Assembly: GCF_000006565.2 (NCBI RefSeq)
Contig: NC_031480.1
Location: forward strand, 6,627,170 to 6,691,169
Source: Toxoplasma gondii ME49
Taxonomy: Eukaryota; Apicomplexa; Conoidasida; Eucoccidiorida; Sarcocystidae
Length of the DNA: 64,000 bases
Direction of reading: 5' to 3'
Position numbers and translations under genes: made by a program. The notes beneath the pieces were generated by a model. That model saw only the letters and a program-made list of their open reading frames with translations, ran no database searches and was not told where the DNA came from. How positions within the stretch are numbered: the first letter of the stretch is position 1; each line of letters starts with the position of its first letter. Shown piece after piece: positions 24,387 to 36,124 of this stretch.

Positions 24387-27300
24387 ATGAGTCGCAAGCC
24401 GAGTAGAGACCAGGTATCGATATACAAGTATGCAGAGAGAGGACGGCTGGGAAATACAGCAGGAGGTAGATGGCCCAGAGTGCCTCCTCGAGTCTCGAGA
24501 TCGAAACCACGTCCACGTGAGCGTTGTACCTGGCAGGTGAAAGTGTACTCGGGTCTCTCGCGCATCGCAAGACTCCACAGAAGGACGCATCCCTGGGCTT
24601 GGTCGACCTCAGCGCCGAACTCAGCGGCCCCGTAGGAAGTCAGGAAAACGTCTGGGAAGTGTGGCGAACTGCGTACGTCGAGGACAGGGCGATCTGCTGT
24701 CAGTCTCGGCACTGCGTACGCAGCAACGCGCTGCAGCTTCTCCCCGAGTCTGTCGAAAAAGAGAACGATCCAAGATCAGAACGAACTGGAAAGGAGGAAG
24801 GAACCAGAAGCGAAACCGCGAACGCAGAAGTCAGTGTATACGGACAGCGCGAGAGAAAGCGACACCCGGCAAGCAACCACACAGACCGCGACGGGGGAGA
24901 TACGCGACGAGTTCAGGGAAGTCTGTAGCGACATGGCGGATCTGTAGCGACATGGCGGAGACAGCAGAGGCAACCGCGCGTTCGAAGAAGAAGCAAGCGG
25001 AGAGACAAAGAAAGAGGGAACGTTTATTCGGGGGAAAGACAGAGCCACAGAGGACATTTGAAAATGCGAGGGAAATGAAACATGGGGAAGGTGACGCGTG
25101 GAGAGAAGAGTCGACACACAGGTGAAGCCGCTGATCGCCGAACACGGAGAGAGAGGAACCAAGAGAATTAGACTGAAAAACAAAATGTGGAACATCGTCA
25201 GAGGAACGAGGAGATGCTTGCATTCAAAAAAGACGAGAGAAAGAGAGACCTACGCATCTGTGTTGGTCTGCGCGCCAGAGTAGTCGACAAACGGATTGCC
25301 TTGAAGCTCTTCCTGCCCAAGCAGTCTCTCCACCTGAAAAGAAAGAAAACTCCGGGCAATGCGAGGTCGCATCCAGAGACGAGAGCGACGCGAGCGAAGT
25401 GCGGACGAAGTGAAGAGACGGCTCACGGTCGATTCGCGTCTCACACAGAAACCGAGTTCTCTGCCGCGACGTCGCTCTGATGACGAATGAAGGTGCTCTT
25501 CCTGCCTCAGCCACGAAAGCAAAGGGTCAACAGAAGAGGAGAACGGAGACGAGGAAAAAGAGAGACGCAGACGGGAGAGGGAAGAGAAGGAGAGAGGAGA
25601 GAAAAGACAGAGAGAAGGACTACGTCGAGGAGGAAATAGAAAAGAAGACGAGAGCAAAAAACGAACTGAAGGAAGAGCGGGAGCAACACGAGGAGAAAGA
25701 AGCGTAGAAGAAAGCGACAAGCGAGTCGCGCGGAGAACGCAGAAGGCATGTCGACGACCGAAGAGTAAACGGTCCTGGTGGCGGAGACAGAGCGTCGATG
25801 CGGGACATCCAAAACACCGCGAAACTGACGAGACAAAAACGACTGAGGAAGGCAGACGGAAGACAAGACAGATCGAGGAGAAAAAGCAGAAAGAGACGCG
25901 AAAACGCGCGGACGTAGGAGCGAAAGGGGAGCTCGAAAAGGTCGGAGGCCGCAGAAACGGAGGGAAGCCGATCGGCGCTCGTTTCCGCGCTTACAACTTT
26001 CGTTGTTCGCTCGAAAAACTTTTCGAATTCTGGGCTCTGCATGATGCGTTTCCTCTCCTCCTCGGACACGGTCTCTGCCGTCAGGATAAAGACATTGGAA
26101 AGGGCAATCGGAAAAAAACTAAATTCCAGAAGCTCCCTCTTTTCACCATCGACGAGGAAACGAGGACGTCTGTTCACAGTGTATAATGGTGTCGGCTGCA
26201 CACCCGCAGATGTCCTTCCCTTCTCTTACGCCTGCCTGGGGATGTGCATGCTTACGATGCCCTCTTCCCCTCGCGGCTTCTCTCGCAAACTTCTTCCTTG
26301 TCCTCATTTCCGAGATTCTTCAAAATATCTACAGACTTCGACACTGCAGACGCACAACGGAAACTAGCTCAGCAGGTTCCCCGGGATATGAATGTCTCTC
26401 TCTGTGAAGCTAAAAAGCCTGGGTTTCGCCTGTTTCTTCACCGTCACCCTTCTGTTCAACACATACTTGGGAGAGGCTTCGCTTCCTCCACCGTTTGAGG
26501 CTCCGTTTGAGGCTCCGCCTCAGTTGAAGCTGCGGCAGTTGCAGTACCCTTCTTTCCTTGTTCTGCTGTGGCAACACCGTCCGCGGTGGCTTTCGTCTCT
26601 CCCGGCTGTGAAGCGGAACATCGGAAACTCAAATTTCACTTTTTCTACGTGGACGAAAAGCGACTTTCTAGAACAAGTCGCACGCGCGTTCGAACGAGTG
26701 GACCGTTCCGCTTAGCTCGGCCGCTGTGACGCTGAAAACCTTCGAAAAAGTCGGCGGCGGCAAGTTCCGACAAGCGCGTGGAGTGTGGTGACGTGGGCAC
26801 CGTTTTGAAGATATCAGAGGAAAATGCAGAGAAAGGCCGCAAGTGAAGAAGCTCCACCCGGAACCCCCGACGCAACACAGCGAGTCTCCTCCGCTCCCGC
26901 GCTCCGCGAGCCAAGTGACGCTTCAGTGAACGCCGTCACACAGATCTCGACACAACGGCAGTGCCAGTGCACAAAAACGAGAAATGCACAGCGGACTCCC
27001 GAACGAAACAGCGTTTCCCCGCCAAGCAACGCCACCATTCCTCCGCTAGAAAAAAATGCGTACGAACAACCGCTTCTTCGTCCACCTTAGGAAGGAACGA
27101 GTCCGAAACAAACCTCCAGATGAGAGCGCACCATTCGAATACACCGAAATCTAAGCATACATATACATATATATATATATATATGCATGTACGGAAATAT
27201 CGACATGCATGTGTGAAAAAGAACAGCTATCGATATACGTACACATTTATCCACTTGTAGAAACACGTGTATGAATATGTACGGAAACATACATATGTAG

Positions 27301-29628
27301 ATAGATAGATAGATAGATAGATATACAAGTGGAGGAACAGATATATCTAAACACATATTCCGATATATAGAGAGATACGGAGATGGTATGATGATCGTAT
27401 GGTTGCGCCTGTATTTGGTTTCGCGTGGCACTGCATGCGATGATGTTGCTGCTAACGGCGGAGAAGCGCTTTCTCGCCCCCGGCCTCACATGACTCACCG
27501 CGTCGCTTGCAGCTGCCACAGGCGGTTCCTCCTTTTCTTCTTCGACGACAATGTCGGCTTGGACAGATTTGTCAAAGGACTCGACAGTCTGCAAAAGAGA
27601 GCAAAACGGAACGTGTAGATTCTGTTCTCGGTCTGTCTCGGTCTCTCTGTTGCCGCAGTTTAGGGTGTAGGGAAGCGAAAAAGAAAGCGAGAGGAACGGC
27701 AGAGGCGGCGGACAGAAGGGCGGTGAGGAGCCTCCCAGACAGAGAGAGATAAGCTCTGGTAAAAGTGTAGGAAAGGCGAACGGCGAGGGTAACGGAGACG
27801 ACGCCACGCCAAACAGGAACAGAAAGAAAGGTGAAGAAAGCCTCAGACAAGCAAGACGACCCAGACGTGCAACGGAAGACGGAACAATAAAGAAGATGAA
27901 GACGAACAAGCAGCAAGAACAGGTGAACCTCTCAAACTGGTGTTCTGGTGGTAGCCTGCCATCTCGCTGTGAGCGAAAGACGACGGTCTACTGCGGCAGT
28001 GTGACGTTTGTTGGATGTGGAAAAGGAGACAAGCGAAAGCCAACGCGGAGCATTGAACGTCCATGCGAACGGCGAAGCGACGTGTCGGAAGAATTCCTGT
28101 CTAAACCCTAAGTCCGAAATCAAATGTAAAAACGAAATCATACTGACAGTCGTCGCTCTCGCCCACCTTAGCCTTGATGGTGGGATCCACATTCTGGGGG
28201 CGCTGAACCTTGAAGGCAACGCTCCCGCTGAAACCAAACACAAAGAAACCTCAAACACCCGACAGTCCACAAATCTAAGGGGCCACGTGTATGTGCAACG
28301 CTGCAGGGGTGCACTTGAAGTGTACGTACACCACTGCTTGTGGATGCTTCAGGTGTATGTACACCACCGCTTGTGGATGCTTCAGGTGTATGTACACCAC
28401 TCTGTCTGTATACATGAGGTGTATGTACACCACTCGAGCTGTATACATGAGGTGTATGTACACCACTCGAGCTGTATACATGAGGTGTTTGTACACCACT
28501 CGATCTGTATACAAGAGGTGTATGTACACCACTCGAGCTGTATACATGAGGTGTTTGTACACCACTCTAGCTGTATACATGAGGTGTATGTACGCCACTG
28601 TAGCTGTATACATGAGGTGTATGTACACCACTGTCTGTGTGTGCATGTCTGTCGCTTGGGGAGCTGCGTGCCTGTGCACTTGGTTCTGCCTCCTCCACGT
28701 ATCGCAGCGAGTCCAACTGAGAACAAAGGACCTTCTATGTGACATAACTCAGTAGAGCGATGCAGTTTACCTAAAGCCGAAAAGCGGCCCTACCTGTCTC
28801 GCTCTCCTCTGTTTCGAGTAGTCGACCGATGTTTCTTGCCGACGAGAGGTGCAACCGCGCATGCAGTTCCGGCGGGTGTGCCCGCGGCGTCGGCCTTGTC
28901 GCCTGGCGCCCCGGTCGCTGGCTTGGGCAGATTCTGCAAGCTGTTCATCACTTCGTTCATCAGCGAGGAGACATTCTGACACGCAAAAACGCAAGCTGAA
29001 ACCGCGCGTGCAGCAAACTGAAGCCGCAGCCAGACACTCCGAGAGGGGTGCACTTAGAAGACAGGTTGGAGGGCGGCGGAAAATGAGGCGAAGAAGGTGA
29101 AGCGGAGTTCCCCGTAAACAAGCGTAGAACGACAATCACCTGGGATACGCCTACGCTTCTACACACCTATGCATGCACATATACATATATATATATATAT
29201 ATATCCATGTAGATATAAACGTCTAAATGAACACGTTGAGATATCTCTGTGTATAATGCCTTGCATCTACTTCATACATTCACACATATGCATATATACA
29301 CACATATACATACATATATATATATATATATACTTGCGCGATAGAGACGTGTGGCCAATGTGGCCTGAAGATCAGATCGTGTTGCATGAAGGAGTACCTT
29401 TCCGACTTCTCCTGCGATCGCGGCGGAGCCTTGGAAGTCGCCGGAGAGGCCGAGCGCTGCATTCTGTTCGTTCTGCAGCTGCCGTAGTTTCTGTCTCCGC
29501 GCCTCGAGCTCGCGTTGACGGTCTGCAAGCCGCTGCCGAAGAATTTCTCTCTGCTGTTCCTGTAGGAGCTCGTGCTCCCCAGCTGCAGGCAACGCCCCGC
29601 TGGCTTCTGCGCTCGACATTGAGGCCAT
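18054..29628 (-). CDS. Cytoplasmic dynein intermediate chain
   Basis: Non-catalytic dynein subunit that links the heavy chain to dynactin and light chains for minus-end-directed microtubule transport. I assembled 18 exons, all phase-consistent, giving 631 residues (animal homologues about 610-645): 29628-29398, 28975-28794, 28227-28167, 27588-27499, 26072-25995, 25333-25254, 24749-24530, 23762-23664, 23337-23287, 22952-22845, 22394-22264, 21716-21616, 21033-20981, 20558-20494, 19955-19874, 19676-19536, 18588-18527, 18114-18054. The N-terminus is a Gln/Arg/Glu-rich coiled coil. From about residue 235 come WD repeats with family motifs such as [21 protein letters not shown] and H-P-T-N-P-A-L-F. 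The exon-5 acceptor is ambiguous between two adjacent AGs (26074 or 26072); 26072 keeps phase. Intron 12 is GC-AG. The ATG at 29628 is followed by another three codons later. Confidence 0.93.
20815..20865. repeat. (TA)n tract in dynein chain intron 13
   Basis: TA/AAATA-rich run inside the intron between exons 13 and 14. Confidence 0.85.
21400..21513. repeat. Two (TA)n microsatellites in dynein chain intron 12
   Basis: Pure TA runs at 21400-21430 and 21483-21513, separated by 52 bases containing TGCATGC. They lie inside the GC-AG intron. Confidence 0.9.
24166..24384. repeat. (TA)n/(GATA)n microsatellite cluster in intron 7
   Basis: TA runs at 24166-24210 and 24349-24384 flank a GATA-rich segment (24215-24310), all in the intron between dynein exons 7 and 8. 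Confidence 0.9.
27158..27325. repeat. (TA)n and (GATA)n microsatellites in intron 4
   Basis: TA run at 27158-27186 and about six GATA units near 27299-27322, in the intron between exons 4 and 5. Confidence 0.9.
28320..28640. repeat. 33-bp minisatellite with internal palindromes
   Basis: Ten units (the last partial) begin at 28320, 28353, 28386, 28419, 28452, 28485, 28518, 28551, 28584 and 28617. Each has GTGTAYGTACACC, a near-perfect palindrome, and seven also have TGTATACA. It sits in dynein intron 2. Because 33 is a multiple of three, long open frames appear on both strands, but I regard them as by-products of periodicity. Confidence 0.95.
29178..29332. repeat. (TA)n microsatellites in dynein intron 1
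   Basis: TA runs at 29178-29205 and 29312-29332, with CATATA/CACATA repeats between, directly downstream of exon 1. Confidence 0.9.
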
Positions 29629-32600
29629 GTGGACACGAAGGAGGGGAGAAAACGGCGAATGGCGAGCAAAAGGGAAAGGAGACGAGGACGAGAGAAACGG
29701 ACGAGGAGGACGCAGAGGGAGGGAAGAGACTACTACGCATGGAGAGGCTGAAGGCTCTGAAGAGTGCAGGAGAGTAAAAAACGAAGTCGAGTCGGCGAAC
29801 AGACAAGATGGGGAGAGAGAGAAGCTGAGGGAGAGAGGATCCAACGCATTGCAAGGAGGCGAGAGGCTGGACTGCTGGGGCAAGATGCAAACGCGGAAGA
29901 GATCCACACGACGGATGAGAAGACAAAGGAGGGCAGAGGAAACAAGGAAAGAACGAGACAAGGAGAGGAAAACGACGAATGCGAGAGAGAACAGAGACGA
30001 GACAGAGAGCAGCGTCGTGCCAGCGAGCGGGTCCGCGGCCCGGCTCAGAGAAACTCTCGAATCGAACGAACGAGACTGCACCTCCACGCGAGGAGGCGAT
30101 CCTCGCGGACTGCGAGGGGGGGAGACGCCTCGACAGGAGGCAGAAAAGAGAGACGATAGTCCGGAATAACGAAAGTGATGCAAGCAGCCGACAGCTGACA
30201 AGGAGGAGAAAGCAGGCCAGAGAGCAAAAAGACGACGGCCGCACACAGGAGAAGAGCGGGGCGATGCAGTTAAAGGTTCCTTCGAAGAACGGACAAAAGA
30301 AGAAGAAACGTTGCTTTCCAGGCAACCAATGTCGTGCTGCCGAAGCGGCGAATGCGAAGAGGCCTGCACCTCAATGAGGTGTGCGTACACCCGATATCTC
30401 AGCGAGATGCGACACCAACTGTCGGCGTTCCCTGCCGGCTGTAAAGTTGCATCTGAGGAGGAACTCGGAAGCTCGCGGACACCGGGAGAAGAATCCAATT
30501 CATGGAAAATAACTTCTGGGCTGCAAACGTCCACCCTGGACGGGGAAAGGGGAACGGCGAGCCGCGGCGAATTGCCGCTCTTTCGGCCAGCCGACGAACA
30601 ATCACCCCGAATGGCCAGGGAGAAGTGTAACTCACGCAAAAATCCTTTATCTGCGTGCTCCCGACAAACGCAAAGAGGCAATCTGTTTCTCGGGGTTACT
30701 GGTTTCGTTTTTCATTAAAACAGTCCCAAACGCCGCGGTGGCTGAGGTGTCAATACTCCCCAGCCTTTTTCTTTCTCGTGCGAAGCCGGGGGTCCGGCCG
30801 AGAGCTCCTCCTGAGGCAGAAGCGGAGAAAAGGACGCAACGCCTTGTTTGTGTCGTCGGCTGCCTCCAACGGGTTCTGTTTGTTCTGTTGTTTTGGTTAT
30901 TGAAAAAAAAGAAAAATCTCCTCGCGGCCCTCTTCGCTAGAGAGGGTGTTTCAGTGACCCAACTGTCCATGCGCTGTCCGGGCCGAGAAAGAGAGCAGGT
31001 TTCGCGTGAACTTCTCCCGCGAACAGGACGGGCAAGACATCGGAAAGTGCGAGCCCAGTCGTTCCTTTCTTTTGGAAAGTCGGCTCTAGTTAGACTTCAC
31101 ACATTTTTCCTGAGAACGGCAGCTGCACTGTCCAGGCACATGCTGCAGGGAGCGCGAGAGCGGTCCTGTCTCACGCTCTCGCTTTCCGAGGTTTGCAGTT
31201 TCCTTCTGCGGCTGTCGAAAGAAGGCGAAGCGTGTGGCAAAGAGACGATCGAGCCGCGGGAGAGACCGACGCATGAATTGAAAAAATTTGCTGCGTTTCT
31301 CTGCGCGCGCGAAAAGCCGGGAAGCAAGCCACGACGCAGAAGAGAGGGAGCGCACAGCTCAGTGGGAGGCGACACCGAGGAGGAGAGCCTCTGCGGTCGG
31401 CCGATGTGCAGCTGAGTCTCGTCCGTCACACCCTCCCCTCGTCAGGAAATTCTGAGCATCTGCCTGTGTGCCGCGAAGGACTCAAAAAGACTCAACGCGT
31501 TCGTCGATTTGCTTTGTGCAGCGATTTCGCTTCTCCTTCGTTCCTGAGCCTGTTTTCTCGACCGGTCTGTACACACCGCTGCCCCCGGTCTCGCGTTTTT
31601 CCAGACCTCGAGGCGCCCTGACGCTTCTTCCTTTTGCCTGCCCGTTCTGCGGCAAAGAGGAGAGAGCTGAAAACGCGAACTGCCGTTTTTTGTGTAGGCA
31701 GGCCTTCCTGCATCTGAGCGTCTGTCGCCGAGGCGAGAGAGACTCAGGCGTCCGCAGAAGCCTGCAGACTCTCGCCCCCCGAGGCCGCGCCTCCCTTCTT
31801 CTGTCCTCCCGCTCCTGAGTGCACCGCTGCTACCGCTAAAAAGTTCGTCTGTGTAAAATGCGAGTGTGTCTGTGTGAGGCTTTGTGTCGCAACAGAACGC
31901 GTGGAGTCGAGGAAGGCAGCGACGAGAGAGGAGGACAAGAGAGGGAGGAGGACAAGAGAGAGAGCGAGGTCTGAGGGAGCATGGTGTGAGTGTGTTGTCA
32001 AGGCAAGAGAGCGAAGAGCTGTCTACATACATTTGTGCGGTTTCGTTCCGCGAACTGAAAGAGAGGGGTGAGACAGAGAGAGCTCGCGTTCGAGGTACCG
32101 CTTTCCTCCAGTTTGCCGTTGTTTCCTCGCGGAGAGAAAGCACCCCAGCAAAACGCTTTCACCCGACTGTGCAAGCCGTTTTTGGATTTCTCTGCCGACA
32201 CTGTGTTCGACTCTCGTCGCCGTTCTTCTTTTGAGGACGAGAGCGCCGCCCAGTCGCCTTCGTTTTTCGCTGCCCTGCGCGCGGGTGCGTGCGAGGCGAA
32301 GAAAAGCGCGCCGCCGTACATTTTTCCTACACACCCCTTGCGATTGCCGTCTTTATCGACAGCGAGGCAAGGGAACATTGCGTTTCCTCTCGATTTTCAA
32401 AATCCGTAGGTTCTTGAAGAGTTCCGACACAGCAGCCGGTTCAGAGTTTGCTGCTTCTCCGTCGCTTTTCCTCCCGAGGACTTGTCAGTTTCTCAAGTCC
32501 GCGCCTACGTCCCCGGAGGGGAGAAGCTAAGGCAAGAAAAGACAAGAGCGAAAGCCTCCGTTTTCTTCCGCGCGCGCGCGGCGGGCCGTCTTTGCGCGGC

Positions 32601-33524
32601 GCGAAGGCCGTTTGGACCGCGAGAAAAAAGTCGGTTCGCGTTCCAAACGCCACAGTGGCATTGAGGAGGGACATGGCCTTGGAAAGAGGCACTGTTCACT
32701 GGCGACGTACGCGAGAGGAATGTGTGAAGGAAGGCGAGCAAGGAGAGAGAACGCAGAAGGCCGGTTTCTCTTCGCAGGTCAAGTGCTTCGCTTCTCTCGC
32801 GTCTTTTCTTGGAGTTGCACGGAAAGAAAGACCCGACAAGACCGTCGCGAAACTCTTTGCCTTTTCGCAGGACGCCACGCTGCACACTCTGGACAGCTGC
32901 TCTCACGCCAAGTTTACAGACGCCGCACTGAAGCTTTTTTTCCAACTTTGGGGCGGTTGTTCCTTGTTCTTTCGCGGACGTACACGGACAAGACGCGACT
33001 GGTTCGGAATTTGTCTCTTTCGGCCCTCCCTTTTCATGTCTTTCTTCTGTCAGCGTCTCTCCTCAAGTGTTCACCGCACTCCTTTTTTTGCATGCTCCGT
33101 CTTCTGCTCTCTGCCTGTGGTGCACCGGAAGCGACTGCTCCGTCGTTTCGTCCTGTCTTCCTGGCCTTCGAACTCTCCGCCGCCGCGCGGTGTCTCTTAT
33201 CGGCAGACCCACTGACTGCATCCCCGTCTCTCTCCGCTCCTGTTCGCTTACGTCCTCTCTCCTCTCTCCTTTCTGCTTCCTCTCTCTCTCTCTCGTTCTT
33301 CCCCTCGGTCGTCTTCTCTCTCTCCGCTGCTGCTGCCTCCGCGCTGCACTGCGTCTGCCGGCTGGAGCGCGCCTGGAGACCAAGCTGAAAGACGCAGGTC
33401 GCCTGTCACTCCGGAGTCAGCTCTCCTCGCTAGTGACCGCCAGCTTCTCTTCGGTCTCGGCGAACGGCGCTCTTCGCTTTCTGCCTTCCCTCTCGCCTTC
33501 TGCCTTCCCTCTCGCCTTCTGAAA
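29629..33524. other. Large divergent intergenic region
   Basis: About 3.9 kb between the dynein chain start (minus) and the Rpt1 start (plus). It should hold both promoters and 5' leaders, possibly with untranslated exons. Several 200-250 codon frames exist on both strands, but none has a convincing start, splice context or protein-like composition. I see no RNA gene. Confidence 0.5.
33089..33095. promoter_or_regulatory. TGCATGC palindrome upstream of Rpt1
   Basis: An exact TGCATGC preceded by a T7 run, 430 bp upstream of the Rpt1 ATG. A role as AP2-factor site is inference. Confidence 0.3.
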
Positions 33525-36087
33525 ATGGCGAACCACAAGGAGACCGAGCCCCCTCACGCCCCAGAGGCGGCGGAACGACCCAAGGCGAAGAAGGACGCTG
33601 CTCACGAGGACGAGGAGCCGAAGAAAACGATTCCCCTCGACGACGCAGATATCAACATTCTCAAGTCCTACGTAAGCAGGATGGGTGCAGCCGCGCGCGT
33701 TTGGTTTCTCTGACTCCGTGTACCTCTGTTTTTCCTTCATCCCCGCTCGTTCGTCCCCCGTCTCTCCGCTCCTTCTCTTCTGGCCTTCTCTGTCTTCTTC
33801 TTTTCCTCTCCCCGTTTGCTTCCTGCTTCCTCTTCTTTCCTCCTCTCTGTGTCGCACTCGTGCTGTCGACTTCTCTACTCTTCTCACAACCGTCTCCTCA
33901 GTTCCTGTTTCGTCGAGCTAAACCTTGGACGCGAGTGCATACTCGGAACGTTCGTCTCCGAAAGGCTGCGTCTTCCAGCGACCCCACACACGTCTCTTCC
34001 TCCTCTCTCCTCTCCTCCCGACATTCGCTCTGTGTCTCGCGACTTCCGTCTGCCGGTTCAGGGACTGTCTCCGTACGCCTTCGCGATCAAGCGCCTGGAC
34101 ACAGACATCAAGAGCTTGACTGAAAAGATAACGAAGCTCTGCGGTGTGCGCGAGAGCGACACTGGCCTCTGCCAGCCTTCGCAGTGGGACTTGGCGGCGG
34201 ACAAGCAGCTGATGCAGGAGCAGCCGCTGCAGGTCGCGCGATGCACGAAGATCATCTATCCCGGCGGTCAGACGCGAGGCGGCGAAAACGGAGAAAACGG
34301 CGAGAGCGGTGGCGCAGGAACGACCGCTCCGCCCCCGTTTGGAGGAGACGACGAGGAACCCAAGTACATCATTAACGTCAAACAAATCGCGAAATTCGTC
34401 GTCGGACTCGGCGAGAAAGTCGCCGCCATGGACATCGAAGAAGGCATGCGCGTCGGGTGAGAGGAAACCGCGGCCAGACGCAGGTGGAAGAGAGGGAAAG
34501 AAGAGAAGCAGAGAGCGTCGTGCGGCTGAGAGACAGGAGAGGAAACGGAGATGGGAGGAGTCCTCGAGTCCACGCAGAAGCGAAAGAAAATGAGAAAGCA
34601 CCTGGCAGTTCAGACAGGGAGGAACAGCCAAAGAGAAGATGCCTCTGGGGCTTGTAACTGTGACGGAACAGGAGCATGGTAAATTGTCGTCTCCTCCGCA
34701 CAGAGAGAGACAAGAAAATGCTTCCTGGTCGAGAGAGGAGAGGACGACAAAGAGAGGAGACGCGTGAGAGGAAGCCACACGCTCACGTCGCCTCCCGGCA
34801 GACAAAGGACTGCGTCGGTTTGAGGAGAAGAAGAAGAAGAAGAGGGGAAGAAGACAAGACGGCTGCAAGTTTTCCTCCGCTTTTCCGAGAACACAGGGAA
34901 CGTTCATTCCTGTCAACAGCATGTAGTCATGGAAAGAGAGTTTGCGTTGTTTCTCTGCTTTTCTTCGCTCTGCAGAGTCGACCGCAACAAGTACAAGATT
35001 CAGATTCCTCTTCCGCCCAAGATCGACCCCACAGTCACGATGATGACAGTTGAAGAGGTCGGATTTCTCTCGTCCTGTTCATATCCATCTCTCTCTCTTT
35101 CTGTATACATCTCTTCATTTCGCTTCCTTGTGTTCTTTTCGTTCCTCTCTCTACCACTCTCCCTGCTGTCTCTCGCCCTGTTCAATCTCTGCTCAGGCGT
35201 TCTCACCGTTATCTCGCGTTGTCTTCAGTTTCTCGCTCTTCTACATGCACTGCTTCTGTCTCTTCTGCCTCTTTGTGTCTCCCGTCTCTCTGGCCTACGT
35301 ATGTTCCTTCTCTCTCGTCAACGTATGTACCTTCTCTCTCGCTGTCTCTTCGGTCTCTGTTTGTGTTGTTCGCTTCCTCATTCGCGTCTGTTTTTCCTCT
35401 CCCTGTGTTGGTCCGCCTTCTGTGTGGCGTCTGAGCGCGAGCGTCTCAGGGGTCGAGCCTCGTCGCAGGAGGAGCGGGGAAAGGTGACTCCGCCAAATGC
35501 AGAGCTGAGTGACTAGGTGAATGGCCAGCGAAATGAGGAGTCTGAAAAAAAAAGCCTTACTTGTCCCTGAAGCAGATTGTGTCGGATGTTGTTTGTGCGC
35601 GCACTGAGGAACAACGCTCGCTTTTTAAGATTTCGTTGAACTTCTCTCAGAAACCCGATGTAACCTACAACGACGTTGGAGGCGCGAAGGAGCAGCTGGA
35701 AAAACTGAGAGAAGTTCTTGAACTTCCTCTCCTCCATCCAGAGAGATTTCTCTCTCTTGGCATCGATCCACCCAAAGGAGTGCTCCTCTACGGACCCCCC
35801 GGCACAGGGAAAACGCTCACCGCTCGTGCTGTCGCCAATCGAACAGACGCATGCTTCATCTGCGTCATCGGCTCCGAACTCGTACAAAAGTAAAAAACGC
35901 GAACCGACATCAATGTACATCGACATATCTTTGGAGGCATATATGTCGTTGTGTCCACACGGTCGTGTCTAGGATGGCCATCTAGCGATAATAACGCTAC
36001 ACGATTCAAATACATGCATATATAATACATGCATACATACAACGTACATGCGTGCATCTGTATATATATCTATATATAAAGACATAT

Positions 36088-36124
<37 letters not shown>

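Noticed and set aside
28275..28755. About 155-codon open frames on both strands over the 33-bp repeat
   Set aside because: The unit length is a multiple of three, so absence of stops is automatic. The segment is inside a dynein intron.
31442..33215. Frames of 230-255 codons between dynein chain and Rpt1
   Set aside because: Frames occur on both strands with no conserved motif, no consistent splice sites and pyrimidine-rich promoter-like composition.
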